Positions 1-9,396 of a stretch of DNA of 64,000 bases are shown here, one piece after another; the stretch's first letter is position 1, and each line of letters opens with the position of its first letter. The position numbers and the translations under genes are program-made. A model generated the notes under the pieces. That model was not told the DNA's origin and did not search any database. It saw only the letters and a program-made list of their open reading frames with translations. This DNA comes from Gammaproteobacteria bacterium (GTDB taxonomy: Bacteria; Pseudomonadota; Gammaproteobacteria; JAJRRL01), in the NCBI GenBank assembly GCA_024279495.1, contig JAJRRL010000036.1, positions 49,119 through 113,118 on the forward strand. The letters run 5' to 3'.

Positions 1-1084
1 AAACAGCCAAGGCTTCTGGCACATTAATATCATCGAACAAGGCTTCCACAAAACGCTGATACCATTCAGAGGCTTTAAGTTGCTCATCTGGAATCTCAAC
101 ACAGGTCACATCACGCAAAGCAATGTATAAACGCTTTAATGAGGCCTTTGCTTGATCGAGTTGATCTGTCGAGTAATTAACGGGTGACCGATAATGGCTA
201 GCAAGCATTAAATAACGAATCACTTCTGCCTCATGCTCAGCCAAAGCATCACGAATGGTGACAAAATTACCTAAGGACTTAGACATTTTCTCGCCGTTGA
301 TTGTCAGCAAACCCGAATGCATCCAGTAATTTGCATAGGTTTTATCGCAAGCCCCTTGCGATTGAGCAATTTCATTTTCATGATGAGGAAACTTAAGATC
401 CATACCGCCACCATGAATATCGAAAGGTTGGCCCAAATGCTTTGTTGACATCGCTGAACACTCAATATGCCAACCCGGTCGACCAGGACCGTAAGGTGAC
501 TCCCAAGCAGGTTCATCGGGCTTAGCGTGTTTCCACAAAACAAAATCATGGGGGTGACGTTTACCCGATTGATCCACCACTCGAGCGCCTGCCTGCAACT
601 CATCTAAAACCCTATGCGACAACGCACCATACTCCGCGTAGTCTTCAACAGAAAAACACACGTCCCCGCTCTCCGTTTGATAGGCCAGACCCTTTTTCTC
701 TAAGGACTGAATAAGCGACAGCATACCGTCGATATGATCGGTTGCCAGTGGTTCGTGATTGGGAGGCAGTAAACCCAAAGCGTGTTCATCTGCATGCATG
801 GCATCAATCATTCGGTCCACCAAATCACGCCAAGGCTCTTTGTTGTCTAAGGCGCGCTGAATGATTTTGTCGTCGATATCTGTGATATTGCGGACATAGG
901 TCACTGAGTAGTCCAAAAAACGCAACACACGAACAATCGTATCGAAAACCAATAAGGATCGAGCATGACCTACATGACAAAGATCATAGACGGTAATGCC
1001 ACACACATAGAGGGATACTTTCTTGGGACGAATAGGCTCAAAAGGGCGCTTCTGGCGAGATAAGCTGTCGTAGATATGTAGCAT
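1..1084 (-). CDS. cysS: Cysteinyl-tRNA synthetase, C-terminus beyond window edge
   Basis: Charges tRNA-Cys with cysteine in the cytoplasm (class I synthetase). The start is ATG at 1084-1082, giving MLHIYDSL and then the YVCGITVYD segment with the first zinc cysteine and an HVGH version of the HIGH motif. The IECSAM zinc-ligand segment and the KMSKS loop (around residues 266-270, bases 275-289) follow in the same open frame. The frame is open to base 2, so about 361 residues are visible; the family is about 460 long, so roughly 100 C-terminal residues lie outside. It is divergent from lpxH, with about 150 bp between the starts. Nothing suggests damage. Confidence 0.97.
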   Translation of the reverse strand, partial: MLHIYDSLSRQKRPFEPIRPKKVSLYVCGITVYDLCHVGHARSLLVFDTIVRVLRFLDYSVTYVRNITDIDDKIIQRALDNKEPWRDLVDRMIDAMHADEHALGLLPPNHEPLATDHIDGMLSLIQSLEKKGLAYQTESGDVCFSVEDYAEYGALSHRVLDELQAGARVVDQSGKRHPHDFVLWKHAKPDEPAWESPYGPGRPGWHIECSAMSTKHLGQPFDIHGGGMDLKFPHHENEIAQSQGACDKTYANYWMHSGLLTINGEKMSKSLGNFVTIRDALAEHEAEVIRYLMLASHYRSPVNYSTDQLDQAKASLKRLYIALRDVTCVEIPDEQLKASEWYQRFVEALFDDINVPEALAV

Positions 1085-1231
1085 TAAAGACTCCAAATAA
1101 TCACTGTGATGCTCTGAAAGTATACGCTGTTTGCCCTCAGCGAGCGACAAAAAACCTGAATCACTACACAAAGCCTTGCTAATCCGTTAGACTGAACAAA
1201 ACAAGAGCACTTCGACACAAGGAGGTGAGGC

Positions 1232-1993
1232 ATGGCTCCTTTTTCAATGCTGGGTAAAGAAGAACTGAGCAACCCAGGTATTTATTTTATCTCAGACACT
1301 CATCTACTCGATGGGTCACCCAATATTGCAGACGCTTTCTGCCATTTCCTCCAGCACATTCGTGATTCTGCTTCGGCTCTTTACTTGCTAGGTGATTTGT
1401 TTGAAGCTTGGATTGGCGATGACAATCACACTGCATTTAATCAACGAATCATCGACGAACTCAAACGTAGCAGCGAGTCGCACCCTTGTTATTTTATTCC
1501 AGGTAATCGCGATATTTTAATGGGAAAACAATTTTACCAAGCCGCTGGACTAACAGTTCTTAAAGACCCAACCGTTATCACTCTACACAGAACTCGGTAT
1601 TTATTATCTCACGGTGATCGGTACTGTTTGTCTGATAAAACGCATCAACGTTTTCGTCAACTCACGCAGCAACGTTGGCTAATGACACTTATTGCTAAAC
1701 TGCCGCTTTCCTGGCGACAACACCTTGCAACAAGTCTACGAAAACAAAGCAAAGAACATCAACGTGGAATCCGTCGAGAATTTTTGGATGTTACTCCTTC
1801 CGCCATTGAAAAAGCCTTAATCGAACACAACTGCAGTGCAATGATTCATGGCCATACTCATGCTCCTGCCAAACACATTGTCGCCTCTCATTCACATAAA
1901 AACCGCTGGGTTTTAAGTGACTGGGAAGGTGCTGCAGCCGTTATTTTACGAGTCGACGAAAAAGGCCCCTCCTTTTTCAGATGGCTGATTTAA
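1232..1993 (+). CDS. lpxH: UDP-2,3-diacylglucosamine diphosphatase
   Basis: Hydrolyses UDP-2,3-diacylglucosamine to lipid X and UMP in lipid A synthesis, at the inner face of the cytoplasmic membrane. The 253 residues hold the full calcineurin-like metal set: SDTHL (21-25), GDLFEAWIGDD (54-64), GNRD (91-94), SHGD (126-129) and HGHTH (206-210). A very strong ribosome site (AAGGAGGTG) lies just upstream of this ATG, fixing the start. Later lipid A genes (lpxD, fabZ, lpxA) occur 50 kb away in this window. Length and motifs are normal for the family. Confidence 0.95.
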   Translation: MAPFSMLGKEELSNPGIYFISDTHLLDGSPNIADAFCHFLQHIRDSASALYLLGDLFEAWIGDDNHTAFNQRIIDELKRSSESHPCYFIPGNRDILMGKQFYQAAGLTVLKDPTVITLHRTRYLLSHGDRYCLSDKTHQRFRQLTQQRWLMTLIAKLPLSWRQHLATSLRKQSKEHQRGIRREFLDVTPSAIEKALIEHNCSAMIHGHTHAPAKHIVASHSHKNRWVLSDWEGAAAVILRVDEKGPSFFRWLI

Positions 1994-2047
1994 CATTACA
2001 GCTGAATTATAAAGATTTCTAGTTTCAGCAAGCTGAAACGAAATCCT

Positions 2048-2126
2048 AAAGATGGGTCCCACCCGCCTTCGCTGGGTGCAGGCTCTACGTCACGTTGTTG
2101 CCTTCGGATGACAAATGGTTGGGGCT
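2048..2126 (+). repeat. Dispersed repeat, module A copy (A6)
   Basis: Member of the hairpin-bearing A family found also at 5871, 11611, 12955, 47524 and 47678. It opens with the shared AAAGAT, carries its own stem (CACCC...GGGTG around CTTCG) in place of the stem of the other copies, and ends with the conserved CCTTCGGATGACAAA segment. It lies between the convergent lpxH and dnaJ and is followed after a short A/T-rich link by module R. Confidence 0.75.
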
Positions 2127-2137
2127 TTCTGATTTTC

Positions 2138-2239
2138 GGCTGTGCTACCCGTGTCAAGCACGAGCACTTCTACGGAGTAGCGCCTCTCTAGCGCTTTGCG
2201 CTTCGTTCGGCATTTTAATTTATTCGTTTGACGGGATAA
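2138..2239 (+). repeat. Dispersed ~102-bp repeat, module R (copy 1)
   Basis: Base-for-base match, apart from its last few positions, to the reverse complement of 47411-47512. It begins GGCTGTGCTACCCGTGTC and ends TTTATTCGTTTGACGG. It has no convincing reading frame. In both copies it follows an A module by about 10 A/T-rich bases, so A and R travel as a composite of about 190 bp. Confidence 0.85.
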
Positions 2240-2303
2240 CAAAGATCGAACCATGACTTTACCAACTCACACTTGTCACCCAAAGGCTAAGGCTATTTTA
2301 TTT

Positions 2304-2329
2304 GGGTCAAGAATGGGGGTTTCGACCCT
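2304..2329 (+). repeat. 25-bp mini-repeat B (copy 1)
   Basis: A short unit with palindromic ends (GGGTC...GACCC) around AAGAATGGGGGTTTC. Close relatives occur at 2436, 13057, 32162 and 58141. The rest of the 1994-2458 gap holds repeats A6 and R and a small hairpin (AAGTAC/GTACTT, 2389-2405) that could help end dnaJ transcription; no gene is supported there. Confidence 0.6.
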
Positions 2330-2435
2330 AAAAAAGGAAATTCCCAGTTTTGTGACAAGGTTAAACAAAAAATCGATGAAAAAGCGGAAAGTACACAAAG
2401 TACTTGAGCATTTTGAAGAGCTTTTTCGTTTAAGA

Positions 2436-2459
2436 TTGGTCAAAAATGGGGGTTTCGAC
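2436..2459 (+). repeat. 25-bp mini-repeat B (copy 2)
   Basis: TTGGTCAAAAATGGGGGTTT followed by CGAC, nearly the same as copy 1 about 130 bp away. It abuts the dnaJ stop codon (2459-2461). Confidence 0.6.
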
Positions 2460-3592
2460 TACTTAGAGAAGAAGGATTTAACTGCATCAAACCAACTCTT
2501 ACTCCTCGGACTGTGCTTACCACCATCCACTGCCAACATCACATCGAAGGAACGAAGCACTTCTTTTTGCTCTTCGGATAAACGTACCGGCGTTTCTATG
2601 GTTAAACGACAGAGTAAATCGCCAGATTTTGATCGGCGCAATGGTTTTACACCTTTACCACGTAAACGGAAAACTTTTCCTGTTTGTGTTTCGGCTGGAA
2701 TGGTTAATTTCACACGGCCAGATAAGGTAGGCACTTCAATTTCCCCACCCAAAGCTGCTATGACAAACGATACGGGAACATCCATCTTTAAATCTGCGCC
2801 ATCACGCTTAAAGACATCGTGTGCTTTAATTCGAACTTCCACATACAAATCACCTGAACCACCGCCACGTAAGCCTGCTTCACCTTCACCAGTCAAGCGA
2901 ACACGATCACCGTGATCGATACCAGCAGGCAACTTAACAGACAACGCTTTTTCGCGACGTAAACGCCCTTGACCTCGACATTCAGAACAAGGATCTTTGA
3001 TTACCTGACCTGCCCCTCGGCATTCAGGACAAGGCTGCTGCACTTGTAAAAAACCATGATTCATACGCACTTGACCCACCCCTTGGCAAGTACCGCAAGT
3101 AGCGGGCGCACTCCCTTTTTTACCGCCACTACCTCTGCATGATTCGCAGCTTGCTAAGCGAGTCACGCTAACGGTTTTGCTCACACCGCGCACTGCTTCT
3201 TCTAAGGTAATGGTTAACTGATAACCTAAATCTGCTCCTTGCTGAGCTTGTGATTGACGAGAACTACGCCCCCCACTACTAAAAATATCTTCAAAAACAC
3301 TTCCTAAATCAAAGTCACCAAAAATATCACCTACGCCAGCACCTCCACCAAAACCACCTTGTGATGGATCGAAAGCTGCATGCCCATGCTGATCATAAGC
3401 GTGCTTTTTGTCGGTATCTGACAGCACCTTATACGCTTCTTGAACCTCTTGAAACTTCTCTTTTGCTGTTTCATCATCGGGATTTTTATCAGGGTGATAC
3501 TTCGCAGCTTTTCGTCGAAAAGCTGCTTTGATGCTAGACGCATCTGCATTTCGATCAACACTCAATACTTCGTAAAAATCTCGTTTTGACAT
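2459..3592 (-). CDS. dnaJ: Chaperone protein DnaJ (Hsp40)
   Basis: Co-chaperone that delivers unfolded clients to DnaK and stimulates its ATPase. The 377 residues show the J domain with HPD at 33-35, a Gly/Phe-rich linker (about 75-110), and four CxxCxGxG zinc repeats (CESCRGSG, CGTCQGVG, CPECRGAG, CSECRGQG), then the C-terminal client domain. The length is typical. It starts 76 bp downstream of dnaK on the same strand, so the two almost certainly share a heat-shock transcript. Confidence 0.98.
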   Translation of the reverse strand: MSKRDFYEVLSVDRNADASSIKAAFRRKAAKYHPDKNPDDETAKEKFQEVQEAYKVLSDTDKKHAYDQHGHAAFDPSQGGFGGGAGVGDIFGDFDLGSVFEDIFSSGGRSSRQSQAQQGADLGYQLTITLEEAVRGVSKTVSVTRLASCESCRGSGGKKGSAPATCGTCQGVGQVRMNHGFLQVQQPCPECRGAGQVIKDPCSECRGQGRLRREKALSVKLPAGIDHGDRVRLTGEGEAGLRGGGSGDLYVEVRIKAHDVFKRDGADLKMDVPVSFVIAALGGEIEVPTLSGRVKLTIPAETQTGKVFRLRGKGVKPLRRSKSGDLLCRLTIETPVRLSEEQKEVLRSFDVMLAVDGGKHSPRSKSWFDAVKSFFSK

Positions 3593-3668
3593 AAGGCTCT
3601 CTTCTAATGTGAAAGAAACGCGAGTCAGTATACACCAACTCGCGCCTCTTTAGGAATCGGATAGACCC

Positions 3669-5618
3669 CTATTTTTTATCGTCACTCACTTCTTCAAAGT
3701 CAGCATCAACAACATCATCGCCAGACTTCTCAGAAGAAGTGTCGGCAGATTCAGCGTCGGCAGACTCTGTCTGACCAGAAGTTGCTTCCTCTTCTTTCGT
3801 TTTTTCTTCATAAGCTCTTTGAGCAAGCGCACCTGCTTTGTCAGACAAAGCTTCTGTTTTAGACTCAATCGCTGATTTGTCATCACCTTTCAACGCTGCT
3901 GTCAGCTCTTCAGAGGCTGCTTCAATCGCTTCTTTTTCATCGTCAGTGACTTTATCACCCAAATCACGAATCGACTTTTTGGCACTGTGAATCATGGCAT
4001 CCGCTTTGTTTCTAACATCAGCAAACTCATGGAAAGCCTTATCTGCTTCAGCGTTTTCTTTAGCATCATTAACCATGTTTTCGATTTCATCATCAGACAA
4101 ACCACTGGATGCTTTAATCACAATGGATTGCTCTTTACCTGTGGCTTTATCTTTAGCTGACACATTCAAAATACCGTTAGCATCGATATCGAAAATAACA
4201 TCAATCTGAGGTACGCCTCGTGGTGCAGATGGAATGCCTTGCAGGTCAAATCGGCCTAGCGATTTGTTAGCAGAAGCCACTTCTCGCTCACCTTGAACCA
4301 CATGTACTGTTACAGCTGTTTGATTGTCTTCTGCCGTAGAAAACACTTGGTTGGCTTTCGTTGGGATAGTGGTGTTTTTCTCGATGAGTTTAGTCATCAC
4401 ACCGCCAAGCGTTTCAATACCAAGAGACAATGGCGTTACGTCAAGCAACAGAATATCGGTGATATCACCAGAAAGCACAGCAGCTTGAGTAGCAGCACCC
4501 ACTGCAACAGATTCGTCAGGGTTTAAATCACAACGGGGTTCTTTGCCGAAGTACTCTTTCACAGCATCACGTACTTTAGGCATGCGGGTTTGGCCACCGA
4601 CCAAAATCATGTCCTGAATATCTGAAGCCTTTAAACCGGCGTCTTTCATCGCGATTTTACAAGGCTCGATAGTACGCGCAATCAAATCTTCAACCAAGGA
4701 TTCAAGTTTAGCTCGAGTCACACGAACATTTAAATGCTTTGGACCCGTTGCATCAGCTGTGATGTAAGGTAAGTTCACATCTGTTTGTTGTGCTGAAGAA
4801 AGCTCAATTTTTGCTTTTTCTGCTGCTTCTTTCAAGCGCTGCAAGGCCATAGGATCTTTATGCAAATCCACACCAGAATCTTTCTTAAATTCCTCTGCAA
4901 GATAAGTGATAAGTCGCAAATCAAAATCTTCACCACCTAAAAAGGTATCACCGTTAGTGGCTAACACTTCAAATTGATGCTCGCCATCAACTTCTGCAAT
5001 TTCAATAATGGAAATATCGAATGTACCACCACCTAAATCATATACAGCAATTTTTCGTTCGCCTTTAACTTTATCCATGCCGTAAGCTAAAGCAGCGGCA
5101 GTAGGCTCGTTGATAATACGCTTCACTTCAAGACCTGCAATTTTACCTGCATCTTTAGTGGCTTGACGTTGTGAATCATTAAAATAAGCAGGTACAGTAA
5201 TCACGGCTTCTGTGACTGTTGTTCCTAAGAATTCTTCTGCAGCACTTTTCATTTTCTTTAAAATTTCGGCAGAAATTTGAGGCGGCGCAATTTTTTTATC
5301 GCCTCGAACCTGAACCCAAGCATCACCGTTATCTGCTTTAACAATTTCAAAAGGCACTGCCTTTCTATCTTTTTGCACTTCTTTATCATCGAAGCGACGA
5401 CCGATCAATCGTTTTGTACCAAACAAGGTGTTTTGTGGATTTGTAACCGCCTGACGTTTGGCTGGCGCACCAACAAGTACTTCATCATCTGTATAAGCAA
5501 CAATGGATGGTGTGGTTCGATTACCTTCTGAATTTTCAATCACACGTACTTCTTTGCCCTGCATGACAGCTACGCATGAGTTAGTGGTTCCTAAGTCAAT
5601 ACCAATAATGACTCCCAT
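3669..5618 (-). CDS. dnaK: Chaperone protein DnaK (Hsp70)
   Basis: ATP-driven chaperone for nascent and stress-damaged proteins. The 649 residues begin [15 protein letters not shown] (phosphate-binding loop) and contain the [11 protein letters not shown] and [13 protein letters not shown]ase signatures. The C-terminal tail is acidic and ends [12 protein letters not shown], as in other DnaK proteins. The start has GAGAGGAT ahead of the ATG. It is followed by dnaJ, while grpE lies upstream on the same strand behind a 375-bp gap. A sigma-32-like promoter is visible 66-91 bp upstream. Confidence 0.99.
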   Translation of the reverse strand: MGVIIGIDLGTTNSCVAVMQGKEVRVIENSEGNRTTPSIVAYTDDEVLVGAPAKRQAVTNPQNTLFGTKRLIGRRFDDKEVQKDRKAVPFEIVKADNGDAWVQVRGDKKIAPPQISAEILKKMKSAAEEFLGTTVTEAVITVPAYFNDSQRQATKDAGKIAGLEVKRIINEPTAAALAYGMDKVKGERKIAVYDLGGGTFDISIIEIAEVDGEHQFEVLATNGDTFLGGEDFDLRLITYLAEEFKKDSGVDLHKDPMALQRLKEAAEKAKIELSSAQQTDVNLPYITADATGPKHLNVRVTRAKLESLVEDLIARTIEPCKIAMKDAGLKASDIQDMILVGGQTRMPKVRDAVKEYFGKEPRCDLNPDESVAVGAATQAAVLSGDITDILLLDVTPLSLGIETLGGVMTKLIEKNTTIPTKANQVFSTAEDNQTAVTVHVVQGEREVASANKSLGRFDLQGIPSAPRGVPQIDVIFDIDANGILNVSAKDKATGKEQSIVIKASSGLSDDEIENMVNDAKENAEADKAFHEFADVRNKADAMIHSAKKSIRDLGDKVTDDEKEAIEAASEELTAALKGDDKSAIESKTEALSDKAGALAQRAYEEKTKEEEATSGQTESADAESADTSSEKSGDDVVDADFEEVSDDKK

Positions 5619-5683
5619 GTGTGTATCCTCTCTAAATTAGTTAAACATTCTGAATTGACAGCATTCTGTCCTTACCCAATAGC

Positions 5684-5709
5684 TGGGGTCGACTAGAGCA
5701 TTTTTCAAG
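5684..5709 (-). promoter_or_regulatory. Heat-shock (sigma-32-type) promoter of dnaKJ
   Basis: On the minus strand CTTGAAA (5709-5703) is followed after 14 bases by CCCCA (5688-5684), close to the RpoH consensus CTTGAAA-N(11-16)-CCCCAT. It lies 66 bp ahead of the dnaK ATG. The consensus is established; its use here is inferred. Confidence 0.7.
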
Positions 5710-5870
5710 CTTTAAAGAGAAAAAAAGAGGAGTCGCTTGTAATTGGTTGATTTTTATATCTTTTTTAAATAATCAGCTCCCTGTCTCGCGGGGATCATGC
5801 TGGACTGATGTAGATTTCGCTCGCTTCGCTTCGCATTTCGACCCTCAAATCGGAAGCGCAGGGCCGACAG

Positions 5871-5970
5871 CTGAATCTTGAAAGATCGCTAGTTGTTACT
5901 TCGTAACAACGGATCAAGCCTGGGTCCTCGACGTCACTACGTTGCCTTCGGATGACAAAAGGCTAGAGCT
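5871..5970 (+). repeat. Dispersed repeat, module A copy (A1)
   Basis: About 100 bp, over 90% alike by eye to A2 at 11611-11710. It contains GATCGCTAG, a hairpin TTGTTAC-TTC-GTAACAA, GGATCAAGCCTGGGTC and GGATGACAAAAGG. It fills the end of the 375-bp grpE-dnaK gap. The rest of that gap (5619-5870) holds the dnaK promoter, a T-rich stretch and a GC-rich, weakly self-complementary stretch (5781-5870); no gene is seen. Confidence 0.8.
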
Positions 5971-5993
5971 ATATAAAAGAGCCCATTTCGACC

Positions 5994-6590
5994 CTATGGA
6001 GTGACGGTAACCATAGCGGCCCTTATGACCCTACCATTAAGCTCATAACCCGGCTGCAACGCATTCACCACGGCATTTGACTCTAAACCTTCTTGCGCTT
6101 GCATGGACACGGCTTCGTGCAATGTCGGATTAAAAGTATCACCTTCTTTCGGATCAATAAGCACAATGCCGTGCTGCTGAAGCACGCTTAAGGTCATTTC
6201 ACGAGTCATGATCAAACCCTCTCGAGCCCCAACAACCGTAGGATCGTCACCGATCATCACCTGCAAACCTCTGTCCATACTGTCCATCGCAGGCAAAAGT
6301 GCTTTCAACAACTTCTCGACAGCGTACTTTCGAGCATTTTCAATATCTCGATCGGTACGACGACGCAAATTATCCATTTCTGCCAAAGTTCGCATCAGAC
6401 GGTCTGCTTCTTTTTGAGCAGACTCTTGAGCTTTGACTAGCTCCTCTTTAAGCCAGTCTAATTTTTCATCATCGTCACGCTCTGACAAAGAGTCATCAAT
6501 CTCTTGAAGTAAAGCTTTCTCTGCCAACACCTCTTCAGTGTCAGATTTTTGTGCCATTTTTTTCCATTTGTTTTCTGATTGATCAGTCAT
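5994..6590 (-). CDS. grpE: Nucleotide exchange factor GrpE
   Basis: Releases ADP from DnaK. The 198 residues have a charged, coiled-coil N-terminal half (about 35-105) and a compact beta C-terminus with NPTLHEAVS and NGRVIRAAMVTV, typical of the family. It reads towards dnaK and dnaJ in the usual order, but repeat A1 lies in between, so separate transcription is possible. A sigma-70-like pair (TTGCTC, 16 bases, TACAAT) is visible upstream on the minus strand. It is divergent from nadK. Confidence 0.96.
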   Translation of the reverse strand: MTDQSENKWKKMAQKSDTEEVLAEKALLQEIDDSLSERDDDEKLDWLKEELVKAQESAQKEADRLMRTLAEMDNLRRRTDRDIENARKYAVEKLLKALLPAMDSMDRGLQVMIGDDPTVVGAREGLIMTREMTLSVLQQHGIVLIDPKEGDTFNPTLHEAVSMQAQEGLESNAVVNALQPGYELNGRVIRAAMVTVTP

Positions 6591-6724
6591 GATACTCTCT
6601 TGCTCGCTGATAATGGGAGTTCATTGGGTATTGTACAGTTTTCCTTCATGAGAGCAAGCCGTGACCTGTACCGACCCTACCCTCAGTGCTATGATATATA
6701 GAACCTAAGAGCACGGAGCTACTC

Positions 6725-7600
6725 ATGAGCAAATTTAAATCAATCGCAATCATGTCGCGAGCAGGCGTTCAAGGCGCAGAAGAAACACTGACGGCCTTAC
6801 ACGCACACTTCATCAATCGAGGTGTTACTCATTTTTTTGCTGAGTCTTCATCCGATATGGCTCCGGAAAACGCCGATGTTATACCTGATAAATCCTTAGG
6901 AAAACACGCCGACCTTCTAATCGTCGTTGGTGGTGACGGAAGCCTCATCAATGCCGCTCACATTGCTATCGATCAATCGCTACCTGTACTAGGCGTTAAC
7001 CGCGGGCGCTTGGGTTTTTTAACTGATATTCATCCACAAGAACTCGACTCCATCGATGCCATCATTGCAGGCGACTACACGTCTGAAGAGCGTTTGTTAT
7101 TGCAAGCAGAAATACCTGGCGTAGACGAACCCATCATTGCCTTAAACGATTTGGTATTAATGCCCGACGGTTTGTCGCAAATGGTTATTTTTTCGGTCAC
7201 TGTTAACGATCAACTTCTCTATGCACAACGTGCCGATGGTTTGATTATTGCAACACCCACTGGCTCAACAGCTTACGCCCTTTCCGGTGGCGGGCCTATT
7301 TTGCAACCTCAAACCAACGCAATCACACTGGTCCCCATGTTTCCTCACACCTTAAGCAGCCGCCCCATTGTGATAAGCGCAGACAGTAAGGTGGTTATTC
7401 ATGTCTCTCCCTCAAACCCAAAACCATTATGCTTAAGCAACGATGGTCGTGCACGCTACCCCATTTCTGGCGACCAAAAAATTCTTATCAAGCGTTACCC
7501 AGCAAAAATCCGACTTATTCACCCTGCTGATTATAACTACTACCAAATGCTGCAAACCAAATTAAACTGGGAAAAACACGCAGAACGAACCCACCTATAA
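6725..7600 (+). CDS. nadK: NAD kinase
   Basis: Phosphorylates NAD to NADP in the cytoplasm. The 291 residues show GGDGS (69-73), the NRGRLGFLTD segment (92-101), LNDLVL, and the TPTGSTAYALSGGGPIL motif that closes on the nucleotide. A GGAG site lies ahead of the ATG. recN follows 10 bp later, so the two are probably cotranscribed, as in many gammaproteobacteria. Confidence 0.97.
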   Translation: MSKFKSIAIMSRAGVQGAEETLTALHAHFINRGVTHFFAESSSDMAPENADVIPDKSLGKHADLLIVVGGDGSLINAAHIAIDQSLPVLGVNRGRLGFLTDIHPQELDSIDAIIAGDYTSEERLLLQAEIPGVDEPIIALNDLVLMPDGLSQMVIFSVTVNDQLLYAQRADGLIIATPTGSTAYALSGGGPILQPQTNAITLVPMFPHTLSSRPIVISADSKVVIHVSPSNPKPLCLSNDGRARYPISGDQKILIKRYPAKIRLIHPADYNYYQMLQTKLNWEKHAERTHL

Positions 7601-7610
7601 GGCTGAACTC

Positions 7611-9281
7611 ATGCTACTTGATATTTCCATTCGCCACTTCATGCTAATTGATTCTCTCAATTTATCCTTGGAATCTGGTCTTCTGGCTATCACCGGCGAA
7701 ACGGGAGCAGGAAAATCGGTTTTGTTGAATGCCTTAGCGATGGCCATGGGAGCTCGGGCTGATAAAAAGCTCATTACTCCTCCTGAATCAGAGCATGCTG
7801 ACATTACCTTAAACTTCGATATACGTCACAACAAGCAAGCGCAAACATGGCTAGCAAACAATGGCTACGATAGCGATAACGAATGCGTTATTCGCCGCCG
7901 ATTTTCAAGAGATGGGCAATCTCGCTATACCATTAACGGGCAAACTGCCGCCTTAAGCAACGGTAGAGAGCTAGCAGAATATTTACTTCACATTCATAGC
8001 CAGCATCAACAACAGCAACTCAAGCAAGCCAGTTGGCAAGGCCAGTATTTGGATAGAGCCATACAAAAAAAAGAAACACTAACAACTGTGCGCGCCTTAG
8101 CTTCCCATTGGCAGGCACTGCAAAAACGCATTGATGACTTAGCAAAACACCAAGGTGATCACAGCAAGGAACTTGCTTTGCTGCAGTATCAACTGGAAGA
8201 ATTAAGAGCTCTTGATTTGCAGCCCAACGAATGGCAAGACAAACACGATGCGCACGAACAACTACACCAAGAAAAACATGTCTCGGAACATTTGAATGAA
8301 GCGATGTTGCTTACTGCGGACAGTCCAAGCGCAAACGCACAGGAGCTCTTACAAGAAAGCATCCGCGAACTAAAGAAAATCGCCAAAAGCTCTGATATGT
8401 CTAAGCAAATTCTCAACTTGCTCGACACTGCCTTAATTAACACGCAAGAAGCGTGTGAGCTTATGCAGCAATACCAATCAACCTTAGAAAACCCTAACGA
8501 AACGCTACAAGAGCTCGAGAGTCGTCTGTCTGCGATTCATGACATTGCCAGAAAACATCAATGCCATGCCAACGAGCTTTCTGCTATTCATCAAGCACTT
8601 CAAAAACAAGTTAACACACTGCTTAATGCTGATGAAGCCGTCAAAACATTAAAAGAAGAACAAAAACAGATTGAAGAACAATACGTCGAAGCAGCTAAAG
8701 CGCTCACACAACAACGAAAAAAAGCGACCAAAACAATTAGCTCAGCGATTAACGCAACCATTGCAGCATTGAATATGGCGGGTTGTACGTTCTCAATTAC
8801 CCTAGAGCCGCGCACCCACAACAACCCACACAAAGAAGGCGTAGAAACCGTATGCTTTTTACTGCAATCTCAACCAAGCCAACCTGCCCATCGTCTTGCA
8901 AAAACAGCCTCTGGTGGTGAACTCTCTCGCTTATCACTGGCTTTAATGCTGCATGCCTGCGACACAGACAATCAACTCACTTACATCTTCGATGAAATCG
9001 ATGTGGGAATCAGCGGTGAAACCGCCAAATTAGTTGGCAAAAAACTACAGCAACTTGGCCAGCAAGCCCACGTACTGTGCGTCACTCATCTTCCTAATGT
9101 GGCAGCGCAAGCTAACGCCCAATACCAAGTCACCAAAACAGTCACCGCTCAAGGTGCCTCTACTGATATCAAGCCTCTCTCTAAAAAAGAGCGAGTCGAA
9201 GCACTTGCTCGCATGGCTAGTGGCAACACCATCAACAAAGCAAACTTAGATCACGCCAAAGCGCTTCTATCTGAGGCTTAA
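7611..9281 (+). CDS. recN: DNA repair protein RecN
   Basis: SMC-like ATPase acting in recombinational repair of double-strand breaks. The 556 residues begin with a Walker A motif (ITGETGAGKS, about 29-38), pass through a long Gln/Glu/Lys-rich coiled coil (about 150-380), and end with the ABC signature TASGGELSRLSLAL and Walker B YIFDEIDVGISGE. The length is normal. In related genomes recN is commonly next to fur; here a 372-residue ankyrin protein intervenes. Confidence 0.97.
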   Translation: MLLDISIRHFMLIDSLNLSLESGLLAITGETGAGKSVLLNALAMAMGARADKKLITPPESEHADITLNFDIRHNKQAQTWLANNGYDSDNECVIRRRFSRDGQSRYTINGQTAALSNGRELAEYLLHIHSQHQQQQLKQASWQGQYLDRAIQKKETLTTVRALASHWQALQKRIDDLAKHQGDHSKELALLQYQLEELRALDLQPNEWQDKHDAHEQLHQEKHVSEHLNEAMLLTADSPSANAQELLQESIRELKKIAKSSDMSKQILNLLDTALINTQEACELMQQYQSTLENPNETLQELESRLSAIHDIARKHQCHANELSAIHQALQKQVNTLLNADEAVKTLKEEQKQIEEQYVEAAKALTQQRKKATKTISSAINATIAALNMAGCTFSITLEPRTHNNPHKEGVETVCFLLQSQPSQPAHRLAKTASGGELSRLSLALMLHACDTDNQLTYIFDEIDVGISGETAKLVGKKLQQLGQQAHVLCVTHLPNVAAQANAQYQVTKTVTAQGASTDIKPLSKKERVEALARMASGNTINKANLDHAKALLSEA

Positions 9282-9396
9282 CCTCCCCCATGGCTTACGT
9301 ACTTAGCTTGCTATTCCTCCTAAAGGGTGACACTATGTGCCCCATATATTCATCATCAAGCTCAGGAAGACAGTATGATAGCTAAGGGGAACTACC

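Noticed and set aside
2253..2915. Open frame of 220 codons on the plus strand over the dnaJ 3' end
   Set aside because: Two thirds lie antisense to the certain dnaJ gene and the rest is repeat sequence; no family resemblance.
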